Origin: an uncultured Lachnospiraceae bacterium
GTDB taxonomy: Bacteria; Bacillota; Clostridia; Lachnospirales; Lachnospiraceae
NCBI GenBank assembly: GCA_946631935.1
Contig: CAMPAP010000139.1
Span: forward strand, 1 to 9,817
Direction: 5' to 3'
Length of the DNA: 9,817 bases
Shown: piece after piece, positions 1-6,804 of the stretch
Layout of the letters: each line of letters starts with the position of its first letter
Position numbering within the stretch: the stretch's first letter is position 1
The notes under the pieces: model-generated
What the model was told of the DNA's origin: nothing
The model's database searches: none
What the model saw: only the letters and a program-made list of their open reading frames with translations
Made by a program: the position numbers and the translations under genes

Positions 1-399
1 GTTATCCCTGAATACTTTTTCTATCTCATCAAGGGAGGGCTTTTTATCTATTGGCTGTTTTAATTCGATAAGATCAAGACCGTATGCCCTGCAGACGTCC
101 ACCGCCCTCTGGGAATAGGATCCGTTGTTGATGACAAATGCCTTCTTTCCTTTATCAAGAAGAGAATTGAGAGTTATATCAATGCAGATGGTCCCTGATC
201 CGCAGAAAAGCACGGAAGTATATTCCTTCGTATCTCCGTGAACGATACGTACCAGGTCGTCTCTCATGGGTTTCATTATGGACCGGAACTCTTTTTCCCT
301 GGGACAGATATCAGGAACTACCTGAGCCATTTTTACTGTATCGCTTGTGGTGGAAGGTCCCGGATTAAGAAGAATATTTCTTTTTACATTTACTGACAT
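1..399 (-). CDS. phnW: 2-aminoethylphosphonate--pyruvate transaminase, N-terminal part
   Basis: This is a PLP-dependent class V aminotransferase that interconverts phosphonoacetaldehyde plus alanine with 2-aminoethylphosphonate plus pyruvate. Next to a PEP mutase it is expected to work in the biosynthetic direction. Only the first 133 codons lie in the window; the PLP lysine and the C-terminus are outside. The visible part begins MSVNVKRNILLNPGPSTTSD and continues with a VVPDICPREKEF segment near residues 27-38 and an FCGSGT segment near 68-73. These are the characteristic substrate and cofactor loops of the PhnW branch. The start is supported by an AGGAG five bases plus a short A-run upstream (about 404-409). 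It lies 82 bases downstream of the aepX stop with no terminator between, so co-transcription is likely. The family call is firm. The direction of reaction is inferred from the neighbour. Confidence 0.9.
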   Translation of the reverse strand, partial: MSVNVKRNILLNPGPSTTSDTVKMAQVVPDICPREKEFRSIMKPMRDDLVRIVHGDTKEYTSVLFCGSGTICIDITLNSLLDKGKKAFVINNGSYSQRAVDVCRAYGLDLIELKQPIDKKPSLDEIEKVFRDN

Positions 400-481
400 T
401 TTTTCTCCTAACAACCTGTCTTGCTTTGCCGGATGTATACCGGATCATAACGGGCAATTTTTCATACGTTTAATACATTTA

Positions 482-1780
482 TCAGATCTCATCGATAAGG
501 GTGATGATGTCTTTGATGGACATAAGTCTGTCATCAACTTCCTTGGCCCTGTGGTACTTAAGGATATCCTCTGCAGTCTTCTGCATTGCGGGGAATGCCG
601 ACCTTGTCAGCTGATTGGCATATATCACGATATTTACTCCATGGGCTGAAAGCTCGGCTTCCGTAATGGTATTAAAGCTGCTGGGAACAACAACTATGGG
701 CGTCTTTTTATCGGTGCTCCTGAACTTATCGCAAAATTCAAGTATCTCGGCAGGATCCTTTTTCCTTGAATGGATCATGATCCCATCGGCACCTGCCTTT
801 ACAAAAGCTTCGGCCCTTTTAAGAGCATCCTCCATTCCTCTTTCAAGGATCAGGCTTTCGATCCTTGCAATGATCATGAAGTCGTCGGTAAGCTGGGCTT
901 TTTTTCCTGCTCTGATCTTCTCGGAAAATTCCTCTATGCTTGCCTGGGTCTGCTGAACCTCAGTTCCGAACAGGCTGTTCTTTTTAAGACCGGTCTTGTC
1001 TTCAATGATAACGGCACTGACACCAAGCCTTTCAAGAGAACGGACCGTATAAACAAAATGCTCCGCAAGTCCGCCTGTATCTCCGTCGAAGATTATTGGC
1101 TTGGTGGTAACCTCGGTGATATCCTCGATGGTCCTGAAACGGCTTGTCATGTCCACAAGCTCGATATCCGGCTTTCCCTTTGCGGTAGAATCACAGAGAC
1201 TTGATACCCACATTGCGTCGAACTGATCAAGCTTGCCGTTTTCTCCCTCAACCACCGTTTTTTCAACTATAAGTCCGGTAAGGCCGCTGTGGGCTTCCAT
1301 TGCCTTGACCACGGGAGTAAGATTTATAAGCTGTCTGAGACGCTTTCTTCTGTACTCGGGCATTGAAAGTTTTTCCTTAAGCTGAAGATCTTTTTTCAGA
1401 ACATCCTCGCTTACGGTATAGGGTATATCCACGATCTGTCCGCCATAGCTTTCTACAAGCTTCTGTACATGGGCTCTTATGGAGTTTTCGGGCCCTGTGA
1501 CCCAGTTGTCTCCGTGTACGACATAATCGGGATGCAGGGACTCTATCACATCATCGTAATGCATGTCGTTCTGAAGCACCACATTATCAACGCCTTCGAT
1601 GGACCTGTAAAGCTCCATCCTTTCTTTTTCGGAAACGGTACAGAATCTGTTATACCTGATAGCGGTCTTGTCGCTGAGGCATCCCACAGTGACACTGCCA
1701 AGCTTACGGGCTTCCTTTATGATGTTTAAGTGTCCTTCATGAATTATATCCGTGCAAAAGCATGTATATACAGTCTTCAT
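482..1780 (-). CDS. aepX: Phosphoenolpyruvate mutase with N-terminal nucleotidyltransferase-like domain
   Basis: This cytosolic enzyme rearranges phosphoenolpyruvate to phosphonopyruvate, forming the C-P bond that opens phosphonate biosynthesis. The 432-residue protein has two parts. Residues 1-125 look like an HxGH cytidylyltransferase domain, with H14-E-G-H17 and G90-D-N92. Residues 150-432 are the PEP mutase/isocitrate lyase-type barrel, with W191 and SSL at 193-195, DGDTGG at 232-237, the mutase-defining EDKTGLKKNS at 260-269, R306 in ARIES, and H337 in MIHS. The EDK-N-S loop separates it from methylisocitrate lyases. The length matches other fused AepX proteins. The start has GAGGATG just upstream. 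The C-terminal ISST-type signature expected at the end of the nucleotidyltransferase domain is replaced by YTVSED (121-126), so that domain's activity is uncertain. It is the first gene of an operon with phnW, and no phosphonopyruvate decarboxylase gene lies between them. Confidence 0.95.
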   Translation of the reverse strand: MKTVYTCFCTDIIHEGHLNIIKEARKLGSVTVGCLSDKTAIRYNRFCTVSEKERMELYRSIEGVDNVVLQNDMHYDDVIESLHPDYVVHGDNWVTGPENSIRAHVQKLVESYGGQIVDIPYTVSEDVLKKDLQLKEKLSMPEYRRKRLRQLINLTPVVKAMEAHSGLTGLIVEKTVVEGENGKLDQFDAMWVSSLCDSTAKGKPDIELVDMTSRFRTIEDITEVTTKPIIFDGDTGGLAEHFVYTVRSLERLGVSAVIIEDKTGLKKNSLFGTEVQQTQASIEEFSEKIRAGKKAQLTDDFMIIARIESLILERGMEDALKRAEAFVKAGADGIMIHSRKKDPAEILEFCDKFRSTDKKTPIVVVPSSFNTITEAELSAHGVNIVIYANQLTRSAFPAMQKTAEDILKYHRAKEVDDRLMSIKDIITLIDEI

Positions 1781-1816
1781 GTTCCATCCTCAAAATAATC
1801 TGTAAATTGCAGCATA

Positions 1817-1839
1817 CCGCGGATAAATAACGATCCCGG
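1817..1839 (-). other. Hairpin in the predicted aepX leader
   Basis: The minus strand can fold as CCG-GGAT, an eight-base loop, then ATCC-(G bulge)-CGG: seven pairs with one bulged base. No T-run follows, so it is not a terminator. It could stabilise the leader or be chance. Confidence 0.25.
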
Positions 1840-1862
1840 CTTTCTGCTTACGCAACTACATT

Positions 1863-1891
1863 ATGATAATACTTTTTGCCTGTTTTCTCAA
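1863..1891 (-). promoter_or_regulatory. Predicted sigma-A promoter of aepX-phnW
   Basis: On the minus strand a TTGAGA -35 (1891-1886) and a TATCAT -10 (1868-1863) are separated by exactly 17 bases. Transcription would begin near 1856, giving a leader of about 75 bases. It is the best-spaced match on this strand between the two divergent genes. It is read by eye only. Confidence 0.5.
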
Positions 1892-1942
1892 TAAAAAATG
1901 GCTGTTTTTGAATGTACGGCGGTTTTGTTCCCCATCCCCTTC

Positions 1943-1952
1943 AGGGCGCCCT
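1943..1952. repeat. Perfect 10-base palindrome AGGGCGCCCT
   Basis: This GC-rich palindrome sits in an otherwise AT-rich region, about 50 bases upstream of the aepX -35 and 90 bases upstream of the PAP2-like -35. It might be a regulator site shared by the divergent genes. No T-run follows on either strand. No second copy was seen in the window. Confidence 0.25.
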
Positions 1953-2011
1953 AAATAAAAATTCCCTTCATGATCATCAGGCATATGGAGAAAAAATGAC
2001 AATAAAACGTC

Positions 2012-2029
2012 AAAAACAGGTATGTTTTT
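2012..2029. repeat. AT-rich inverted repeat upstream of the PAP2-like promoter
   Basis: AAAAACA-GGTA-TGTTTTT is a perfect seven-base inverted repeat with a four-base centre. It ends 14 bases before the TTGCAT -35 at 2044. The position suits an activator or repressor site. The low complexity of the arms makes chance a real alternative. Confidence 0.3.
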
Positions 2030-2043
2030 CAGAATTTTTTACA

Positions 2044-2072
2044 TTGCATAAATAAACGCATAAATATATGAT
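2044..2072 (+). promoter_or_regulatory. Predicted sigma-A promoter of the PAP2-like gene
   Basis: A TTGCAT -35 (2044-2049) and a TATGAT -10 (2067-2072) are separated by 17 bases. The predicted start near 2079 leaves a leader of about 20 bases. This supports translation from 2102 rather than from the ATG at 2090, because only the later start has a well-spaced GAGG (2092-2095). Confidence 0.55.
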
Positions 2073-2091
2073 AAAAAGAGCGTTTAAAGAT

Positions 2092-2095
2092 GAGG
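2092..2095 (+). promoter_or_regulatory. Ribosome binding site deciding the PAP2-like start
   Basis: GAGG lies six bases before the ATG at 2102. It also lies inside the alternative reading from 2090, which has only a weak AAGAG further upstream. Confidence 0.55.
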
Positions 2096-2101
2096 CGTAA
2101 A

Positions 2102-2815
2102 ATGAAGATCCTTAGTACCGTATATTTCAAACTTAATGATTTTGTCCACAGGCATAAGGAAGGTATTCCTTTCCTTGTATATACTGTTTTCTACCTTACC
2201 TGGTTCTCCATTCTCGAAAATCATATAAAATCCCCGGAATATGTGATCCACTTAAGTGTTGATGACCGTATTCCCTTTGTTCCCGCTTTTATTGTTCCCT
2301 ACGAGCTTTGGTTTCCGTATGTGCTGGTAACGGTGCTTTACCTTCTGTTTACCGCCAAGGATGAATATGCAAGGCTTTTTGCATTTCTTACCACGGGAAT
2401 GACCATATTCCTGATAGTGTCGACCATATGGCCAAACGGTCAGAACCTTCGCCCCAGCCTTATTGGAAATGAGGGCTTTTTCCAGAGCATCATTGCCCAT
2501 CTTTACCGCACTGACACTCCCACAAATATCTGTCCCAGCATTCATGTTTATAATTCCCTGGGGATTGAATTTGCCATAGCAAGAAGCGAGAAGCTAAAAA
2601 AATACAAGGCTTTAAAAGCATCAAGCCTGGTGCTCTGCATACTGATAATACTTTCCACCATGCTGATCAAGCAGCACTCGGTATTTGATGTTATAACAGC
2701 CATCACACTTTCCATCGTTATGTATTATCTGATCTACTATCTTGACGTGATCGGCCAGCTGAAGGAAGCAAGGCAAAAGAAACAGGCAGAGAAGGAATTT
2801 TACAGAAAGAGATAG
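2102..2815 (+). CDS. PAP2-superfamily membrane phosphatase/transferase-like protein
   Basis: This integral membrane protein of 237 residues has five to six hydrophobic segments, roughly 22-38, 63-83, 92-110, 148-160, 173-189 and 195-215. A basic tail follows at 221-237. The three PAP2 signature regions are recognisable: NLRP (115-118), CPSIH (144-148), and ST-x5-H192-x3-D196 in IKQHSVFDV. Both catalytic histidines and the aspartate are present. The lysine of motif 1 is absent, PSGH reads PSIH, and the arginine of the SR pair in motif 3 is threonine. That pattern recalls the inositol-phosphorylceramide-synthase-like branch, so headgroup transfer or lipid phosphate hydrolysis are both possible; the substrate cannot be read from sequence. 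I chose the start at 2102 because GAGG sits six bases upstream. An in-frame ATG at 2090 would add four residues. It is divergent from aepX and convergent with pepT. Confidence 0.85.
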   Translation: MKILSTVYFKLNDFVHRHKEGIPFLVYTVFYLTWFSILENHIKSPEYVIHLSVDDRIPFVPAFIVPYELWFPYVLVTVLYLLFTAKDEYARLFAFLTTGMTIFLIVSTIWPNGQNLRPSLIGNEGFFQSIIAHLYRTDTPTNICPSIHVYNSLGIEFAIARSEKLKKYKALKASSLVLCILIILSTMLIKQHSVFDVITAITLSIVMYYLIYYLDVIGQLKEARQKKQAEKEFYRKR

Positions 2816-2816
2816 T

Positions 2817-4028
2817 TTAAGAATAATGCTTAATAATATCAAGCAGGACTTTTACCATCACATCCATTCCTTCGGCTGTGATATGTTCGTAAGGACCGTG
2901 GAAAGCATATCCTCCGGTTCCAAGATTGGGGCACGGAAGGCCCCTGTGTGAAAGCCTTGCTCCGTCAGTGCCTCCTCTTATGGGAACATCCACTGCATTA
3001 AGTCCCTGCTCCTGAATGCATTTCTTTGCAGTCTCAACTATATGCATATGGGGCTTTATCTTTTCTATCATGTTACGATACTGGTCAGTGACAGTTAATG
3101 TAACAGTACCCTCTCCGTATTTTTCATTAAGGGTCTTTTCGATCATTTTCAAAGTATTTATCCTTGCTTCAAAAATTGCCGCATCATGATCCCGGACAAT
3201 ATAATCTATCTCTGCAGTTTCAACGTCTCCCTTAATATCCGTAAGATGATAGAAACCTTCGCGATTTTCTGTATGAGCGGGAGTTTCCGCAGAAGGGAGC
3301 ATGGATGATATCTCACATGCGATAAGTGCGGCATTTATCATCCTGTTTTTTGCATCCCCGGGATGAACGCTGATCCCCTTTATCATAAAGTCAGCCTTTG
3401 CGGCATTAAAATTCTCATATTCTATCTCATTTTCAGGTCCGCCATCTACGGTATAAGCAAAATCAGCCCCGTATTTGTCAAGATCAAGAAGACTTGCGCC
3501 ATGCCCTATCTCTTCATCGGGAGTAAAAGCAATGCAGATCCTGCCATGGGGAATATTGCTATTTATGATTTCCTCCGCCATGGTCATTATTATGGAGATC
3601 CCGGACTTATCATCCGCACCAAGAAGCGTCGTACCGTCCGTAGTGATAAGAGTCCTGCCCTTTAATCCCTTAAGATGGGGAAACATGGCCGTAGTAAGTT
3701 TAAGACCGTTTCCGATCTCTATATCCTCTCCGTCATAATTTTCCCGGATGGCGGGATGGACATTTTCCCCGGATGAATCGGGAGCTGTATCAAGATGGGC
3801 TATGAATCCGATCTTCGGAGTGTTCTCACATCCTTTTGATGCGGGAATATGCCCGGTAACATAACAATTCTCATCAACAGATGCATCCTCTATCCCAAGA
3901 TGCTTCATCTCCCCGGCAAGAAGCTTTGCAAGTTCAAACTGCCTGTCAGTCGAAGGGACAGTATCGGAACTTTCATCACTTGTCGTATGTATCACAACAT
4001 ATTTTAATAATCTCTCATATGCTCTCAT
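2817..4028 (-). CDS. pepT: Peptidase T (tripeptide aminopeptidase)
   Basis: This cytosolic M20 metallopeptidase releases the N-terminal residue of tripeptides using two zinc ions. The 403-residue length is normal for PepT. Metal and catalytic residues are visible: H78-x-D80 (AHLDTAPD), D140 in the GADDKSG segment, the general-base pair E172-E173 in TPDEEIGHGA, D195 in VDGGPENE, and H377 in FHGPYEH. The DGARLSHRGLPCPNLGTGG segment (355-373) is also typical. Between about 208 and 315 lies the lid/dimerisation insert. The start has AGG eight bases upstream, which is modest. A terminator closes the upstream glycosyltransferase gene, so pepT should have its own promoter within 4029-4104; I could not pick a convincing one there. 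Its stop is one base from the stop of the convergent PAP2-like gene, and no terminator was seen between them. Confidence 0.96.
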   Translation of the reverse strand: MRAYERLLKYVVIHTTSDESSDTVPSTDRQFELAKLLAGEMKHLGIEDASVDENCYVTGHIPASKGCENTPKIGFIAHLDTAPDSSGENVHPAIRENYDGEDIEIGNGLKLTTAMFPHLKGLKGRTLITTDGTTLLGADDKSGISIIMTMAEEIINSNIPHGRICIAFTPDEEIGHGASLLDLDKYGADFAYTVDGGPENEIEYENFNAAKADFMIKGISVHPGDAKNRMINAALIACEISSMLPSAETPAHTENREGFYHLTDIKGDVETAEIDYIVRDHDAAIFEARINTLKMIEKTLNEKYGEGTVTLTVTDQYRNMIEKIKPHMHIVETAKKCIQEQGLNAVDVPIRGGTDGARLSHRGLPCPNLGTGGYAFHGPYEHITAEGMDVMVKVLLDIIKHYS

Positions 4029-4104
4029 ATTCTTAACCTGCCTGCTATAAAATTATGCTCTTTATGAAAATAATCCCATATACTGTTTTCCGTGAAAATC
4101 CCTT

Positions 4105-4129
4105 AAAAATCCCCGGAAAACTCCGGGGA
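4105..4129 (-). terminator. Rho-independent terminator of the glycosyltransferase gene
   Basis: Read on the minus strand, TCCCCGGA-GTTT-TCCGGGGA forms a perfect eight-pair stem with a four-base loop and is followed by TTTTT (4109-4105). It starts ten bases after the glycosyltransferase stop and separates that gene from pepT. Confidence 0.85.
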
Positions 4130-4138
4130 CCTTAAATG

Positions 4139-5167
4139 TCAGTTAAATTTAAATATCTTCTGGGCTATCTTGTAACACTCAACGGATACCTTTCTTCCGC
4201 CCTTTCCGGGAAGGTTCATGGCATTTCCGGGGAGGCCTGCCCTGAGGTAAGCCCACAGATGCTTGTCGCGCTCCTTGATATACGCCCAGAGCTTTGCTTT
4301 CTCAAGAAGGCTTTCCCTCGTATTTTTCTTGATAAGGAGGATCGATGAGATGGTCGTAATGATCTCAAGATAATTCCTCATATACTTATATCTCTTCTTA
4401 TCCTTCAGAGCCCTGTTTTTATTATCAACAAGATAATCTATCATCAGATAATTGACCCGAAGCTGCTGGTCAATCCTTGATATCATGATCTCTTCATTTA
4501 CGGACTGGTCTCCGCGGCCTATGTAGTACCTGTAGAAATTAACATCAAGATAATACATATTCTCCACGTGAAGAAGAGGCTCATATACGTAGATATTATC
4601 CACGTAGAAAGTATGCTCGGGAAGTACCATTCCCGAGTCCCTTAAAACCTGGGTCCTGTAGATTGCCGAATGCATCAGTATATAATGACCCTTTGAAAAA
4701 TGATGGCAGTCACTCCAGGTGAAAATCTGATCCTGAGGGAACATCCTGCGGTAATGTATGACCTTCTTGTGCTTTTCTCCTTCTTTCTCATAGACATAGT
4801 TACTGATGAGAAGATCTATCTTCTCACCGCACATGACTATCTCTTTAAGCTTGCCAAGGATCTTGGCATACGCACTCTTTTTTACCCAGTCATCCGAATC
4901 AACGACCTTAAAGAAAAGTCCCGTGGCATTCTGAATGCCTGTATTTACGGCGCCTCCATGGCCTTTATTGGGCTGGTCTATGGCCCGGACAATGCCGGGA
5001 TATTTTTTCTCATAATCCTTTGCTATCTCAAGAGTATTATCCTTCGTGGATCCGTCATTGATAACAAGTATCTCCACATCATCTCCCCCGGGGAGAAGGG
5101 ATTCGATAGCTTTCGACATGTAAGCTGCCGAATTGTAACAGGGAATTGCAATACTGAGTAATTTCAT
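4139..5167 (-). CDS. Family 2 glycosyltransferase
   Basis: This inverting GT-A fold glycosyltransferase has 342 residues and is probably used for a surface glycan or glycolipid. The N-terminal nucleotide-sugar domain shows SIAIPCYN (5-12), INDGST (36-41), the NKGHGGAVNTG loop (67-77), and the metal-binding DSDDW (90-94). A later FYVDNIYVYEPL segment (187-198) fits the acceptor/base region, and RGDQSVN (218-224) is common in EpsH-like bacterial members. No transmembrane helix is evident; the C-terminus is basic. Donor and acceptor cannot be told from sequence. AAAGG lies seven bases before the ATG. The gene sits 92 bases downstream of the 5'-nucleotidase gene in an AT-rich gap with a 32-base-spaced direct repeat, so it may have its own promoter. 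It is followed by a strong terminator. Confidence 0.93.
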   Translation of the reverse strand: MKLLSIAIPCYNSAAYMSKAIESLLPGGDDVEILVINDGSTKDNTLEIAKDYEKKYPGIVRAIDQPNKGHGGAVNTGIQNATGLFFKVVDSDDWVKKSAYAKILGKLKEIVMCGEKIDLLISNYVYEKEGEKHKKVIHYRRMFPQDQIFTWSDCHHFSKGHYILMHSAIYRTQVLRDSGMVLPEHTFYVDNIYVYEPLLHVENMYYLDVNFYRYYIGRGDQSVNEEIMISRIDQQLRVNYLMIDYLVDNKNRALKDKKRYKYMRNYLEIITTISSILLIKKNTRESLLEKAKLWAYIKERDKHLWAYLRAGLPGNAMNLPGKGGRKVSVECYKIAQKIFKFN

Positions 5168-5186
5168 GAAACTAACCTTTCGCTAT

Positions 5187-5227
5187 AGACTTTTAGCCTC
5201 TTATTTAGTATTTTATTCAGACTTTTA
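5187..5227. repeat. Pair of AGACTTTTA direct repeats upstream of the glycosyltransferase gene
   Basis: AGACTTTTA occurs at 5187-5195 and 5219-5227, 32 bases start to start, about three DNA turns. Read on the gene's strand, the downstream copy (5187-5195) lies about 20 bases before the ATG. The pair could be sites for a dimeric regulator. With an AT-rich nine-base unit, chance is also plausible. Confidence 0.3.
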
Positions 5228-5259
5228 ATTAATATTATCAGGTTTTAAGCCTATATGTT

Positions 5260-6186
5260 TTATTTTTCTTCAGACTGTGATCCGCCAATGTTTCCACCCT
5301 TATAGGGAACTCTTGCCGATGGCACCTCCACGGATGCCGGATCTGTATGAACTGACTGGTCATCAAAAAAGATCTGGGCACCGAATGCTTTAAGTATCTC
5401 CTTTTTTTCGACACCTCCAAGGAAAAATGCCTCATCAAGGCGTACATTCCAGCTTCTGAGGGTCTTGATGACCCTTTCATGGGCAGGTGCCGAACGGCTT
5501 GTGACAAGAGCAGTCCTGATGGGGCACTCGTCGGGTCCGTATTTGTTCCTGATCCATGTAAGCTTTTTTAAGAATCCGGCAAAGGGGCCTTCTCCAAGAG
5601 GATCGTCGGCATTTGCCTCCTCATTCTGCTCGAAGGCTTCAAGACCTTTTTCTTTGTAGATGGCTTCCGATGAATCATCAAAAAGAACGGCGTCGCCATC
5701 GAATGCGATCCTGATGGATCCGTCGGTGGCACCTGTATATGTATGATCCGTAAGGATCACACCGGCAGCAAATCCGCCGTTAATGGCATTTTGTACATCA
5801 TCATAATATGCTGAAAGGAAAAGATCCGTTTTAAATCCATGAAGATACGGGGACAGGGAAGATCCGCTGACAAGAGCGGCTCTTGTGATCTTAAGGCCGT
5901 AATGCTTGATGGAATTAAAAACCCTGAGAGAAGTATTGGTCGAGTTTCTTGACATGATGATGACTTCAACCAGGGGATTTTCGGGATCTTTATCATTAAG
6001 CGCAAGAAGATTCTTTATAAGCGAAAAACCGGGTCCCGGTGCAAGAACATCCTTTTCATGTTCAAACTGATAGGACTGATAGGCATCAAGACCTTCTTTT
6101 TCAAATATTTCATTTTCCTTCGTAAGATCAAAAAGAGCTCTGGAAGAAACTCCTATGACCATTTTGTCCTCAAGCTGATATGACAT
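5260..6186 (-). CDS. Cytosolic 5'-nucleotidase, cN-I type (PF06189-like)
   Basis: This HAD-fold cytosolic nucleotidase has 308 residues and belongs to the family related to vertebrate cN-I, which hydrolyses nucleoside 5'-monophosphates such as AMP. Recognisable segments are VSSRALFDL (13-21), LIKNLLALN (56-64), VIIMSRNSTNTSLRVFNS (75-92), the nucleophile loop FDGDAVLFDD (162-171, with D163 and D165), VTSRSAP (228-234), and GGVEKKEIL (257-265) with FFDDQ (273-277) supplying the later HAD lysine and acidic pair. The C-terminal tail after residue 297 is glycine/serine rich and looks flexible. The start has GGAG about seven bases upstream. It lies 27 bases after the DUF1653 gene, with no terminator between, so the two are probably co-transcribed. 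Its cellular substrate is unknown; nucleotide salvage or overflow is the reasonable guess. Confidence 0.92.
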   Translation of the reverse strand: MSYQLEDKMVIGVSSRALFDLTKENEIFEKEGLDAYQSYQFEHEKDVLAPGPGFSLIKNLLALNDKDPENPLVEVIIMSRNSTNTSLRVFNSIKHYGLKITRAALVSGSSLSPYLHGFKTDLFLSAYYDDVQNAINGGFAAGVILTDHTYTGATDGSIRIAFDGDAVLFDDSSEAIYKEKGLEAFEQNEEANADDPLGEGPFAGFLKKLTWIRNKYGPDECPIRTALVTSRSAPAHERVIKTLRSWNVRLDEAFFLGGVEKKEILKAFGAQIFFDDQSVHTDPASVEVPSARVPYKGGNIGGSQSEEK

Positions 6187-6213
6187 ACAGGCTCTCCGGT
6201 TTGAAATTAAATG

Positions 6214-6738
6214 TTATCTTCTTAATCTGTTACCCTCGTACTTTCCCATGATAATAAGAGAATCACGAAGGGACAGGTATTTCTGCCTTATATCGCCATC
6301 AGGAAGTTCAACTCCGCAGGCTGTGGACATGATGACCAGCATATCTTCCGTCAGTCTGTGATTAAGGGAAGCAAGAATGTTAAGCCTGTCTCCTGCGGTC
6401 TTGGCATCAAGGAAATCTTCAACTTCCGGATCAAGCTTATCTCCCAAAGGATCAGATGCATAAGGAGAAACCTTCGTATCAGCCCCTGAAGGCTCAGCCT
6501 TTACTTCGTCTTCAGTAACCTTCACAAATCTCATATCCTGTATTGCATCCGGATATTTTACCGTATCCACCGGGGACATAAAGCTGACCAGGGGCCTTGC
6601 CCATACCTTTGAGGGATCATCCACCGATCTGTAGATGACCATGCCCTCTTCCGTCTCTGTGTGACGGGCAACTGCAATTATCTTATACAGACCGCCTTTA
6701 AAATGTCTGTAAATTTCTCCTTCTGCGGGCTGGGACAT
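6214..6738 (-). CDS. DUF1653-domain protein with C-terminal extension
   Basis: The N-terminal 60 residues match the DUF1653 pattern: GEIYRHFKGGLYKIIAVARH (7-26), a TETEEGMVIYRS segment, and VWARPLVSF (45-53). DUF1653 proteins are small, cytosolic and of unknown function. Most are about 70-90 residues, whereas this one is 174. The extra part holds an acidic linker (about 75-105), then a predicted helical region (105-165) ending in a basic RLRR tail. No catalytic motif is visible. AAGGAG (6744-6749) lies five bases before the ATG and fixes the start; a second ATG at 6742 is out of frame. The gene is followed after 27 bases by the 5'-nucleotidase gene. That pairing may point to a shared role, but the function is unassigned. 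Confidence 0.88.
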   Translation of the reverse strand: MSQPAEGEIYRHFKGGLYKIIAVARHTETEEGMVIYRSVDDPSKVWARPLVSFMSPVDTVKYPDAIQDMRFVKVTEDEVKAEPSGADTKVSPYASDPLGDKLDPEVEDFLDAKTAGDRLNILASLNHRLTEDMLVIMSTACGVELPDGDIRQKYLSLRDSLIIMGKYEGNRLRR

Positions 6739-6804
6739 ACATGCTCCTTATCCGGCCGGCAAATGCGGCCACGGGGTTTTATCAAAGTTTTTATCAGCCC
6801 TATT

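Larger units (their letters stand above)
1781..2101. other. Divergent intergenic region between aepX and the PAP2-like gene
   Basis: These 321 bases carry no substantial gene. From left to right they hold the predicted aepX leader with a bulged hairpin (1817-1839), an aepX promoter on the minus strand (1863-1891), a perfect 10-base palindrome AGGGCGCCCT (1943-1952), an AT-rich inverted repeat (2012-2029), and a plus-strand promoter (2044-2072) with the ribosome site for the PAP2-like gene. A possible 19-codon ORF (1996-2055) has GGAG five bases before its ATG, but it overlaps that promoter and I do not count it as a gene. Confidence 0.75.

Noticed and set aside
482..1335. Reading the AepX barrel as methylisocitrate or isocitrate lyase
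   Set aside because: The EDKTGLKKNS loop is the PEP mutase signature, and the neighbour is a phosphonate transaminase.
4029..4104. Promoter of pepT
   Set aside because: A promoter is expected here, but several AT-rich hexamers compete and none has both a good -35 and correct spacing.
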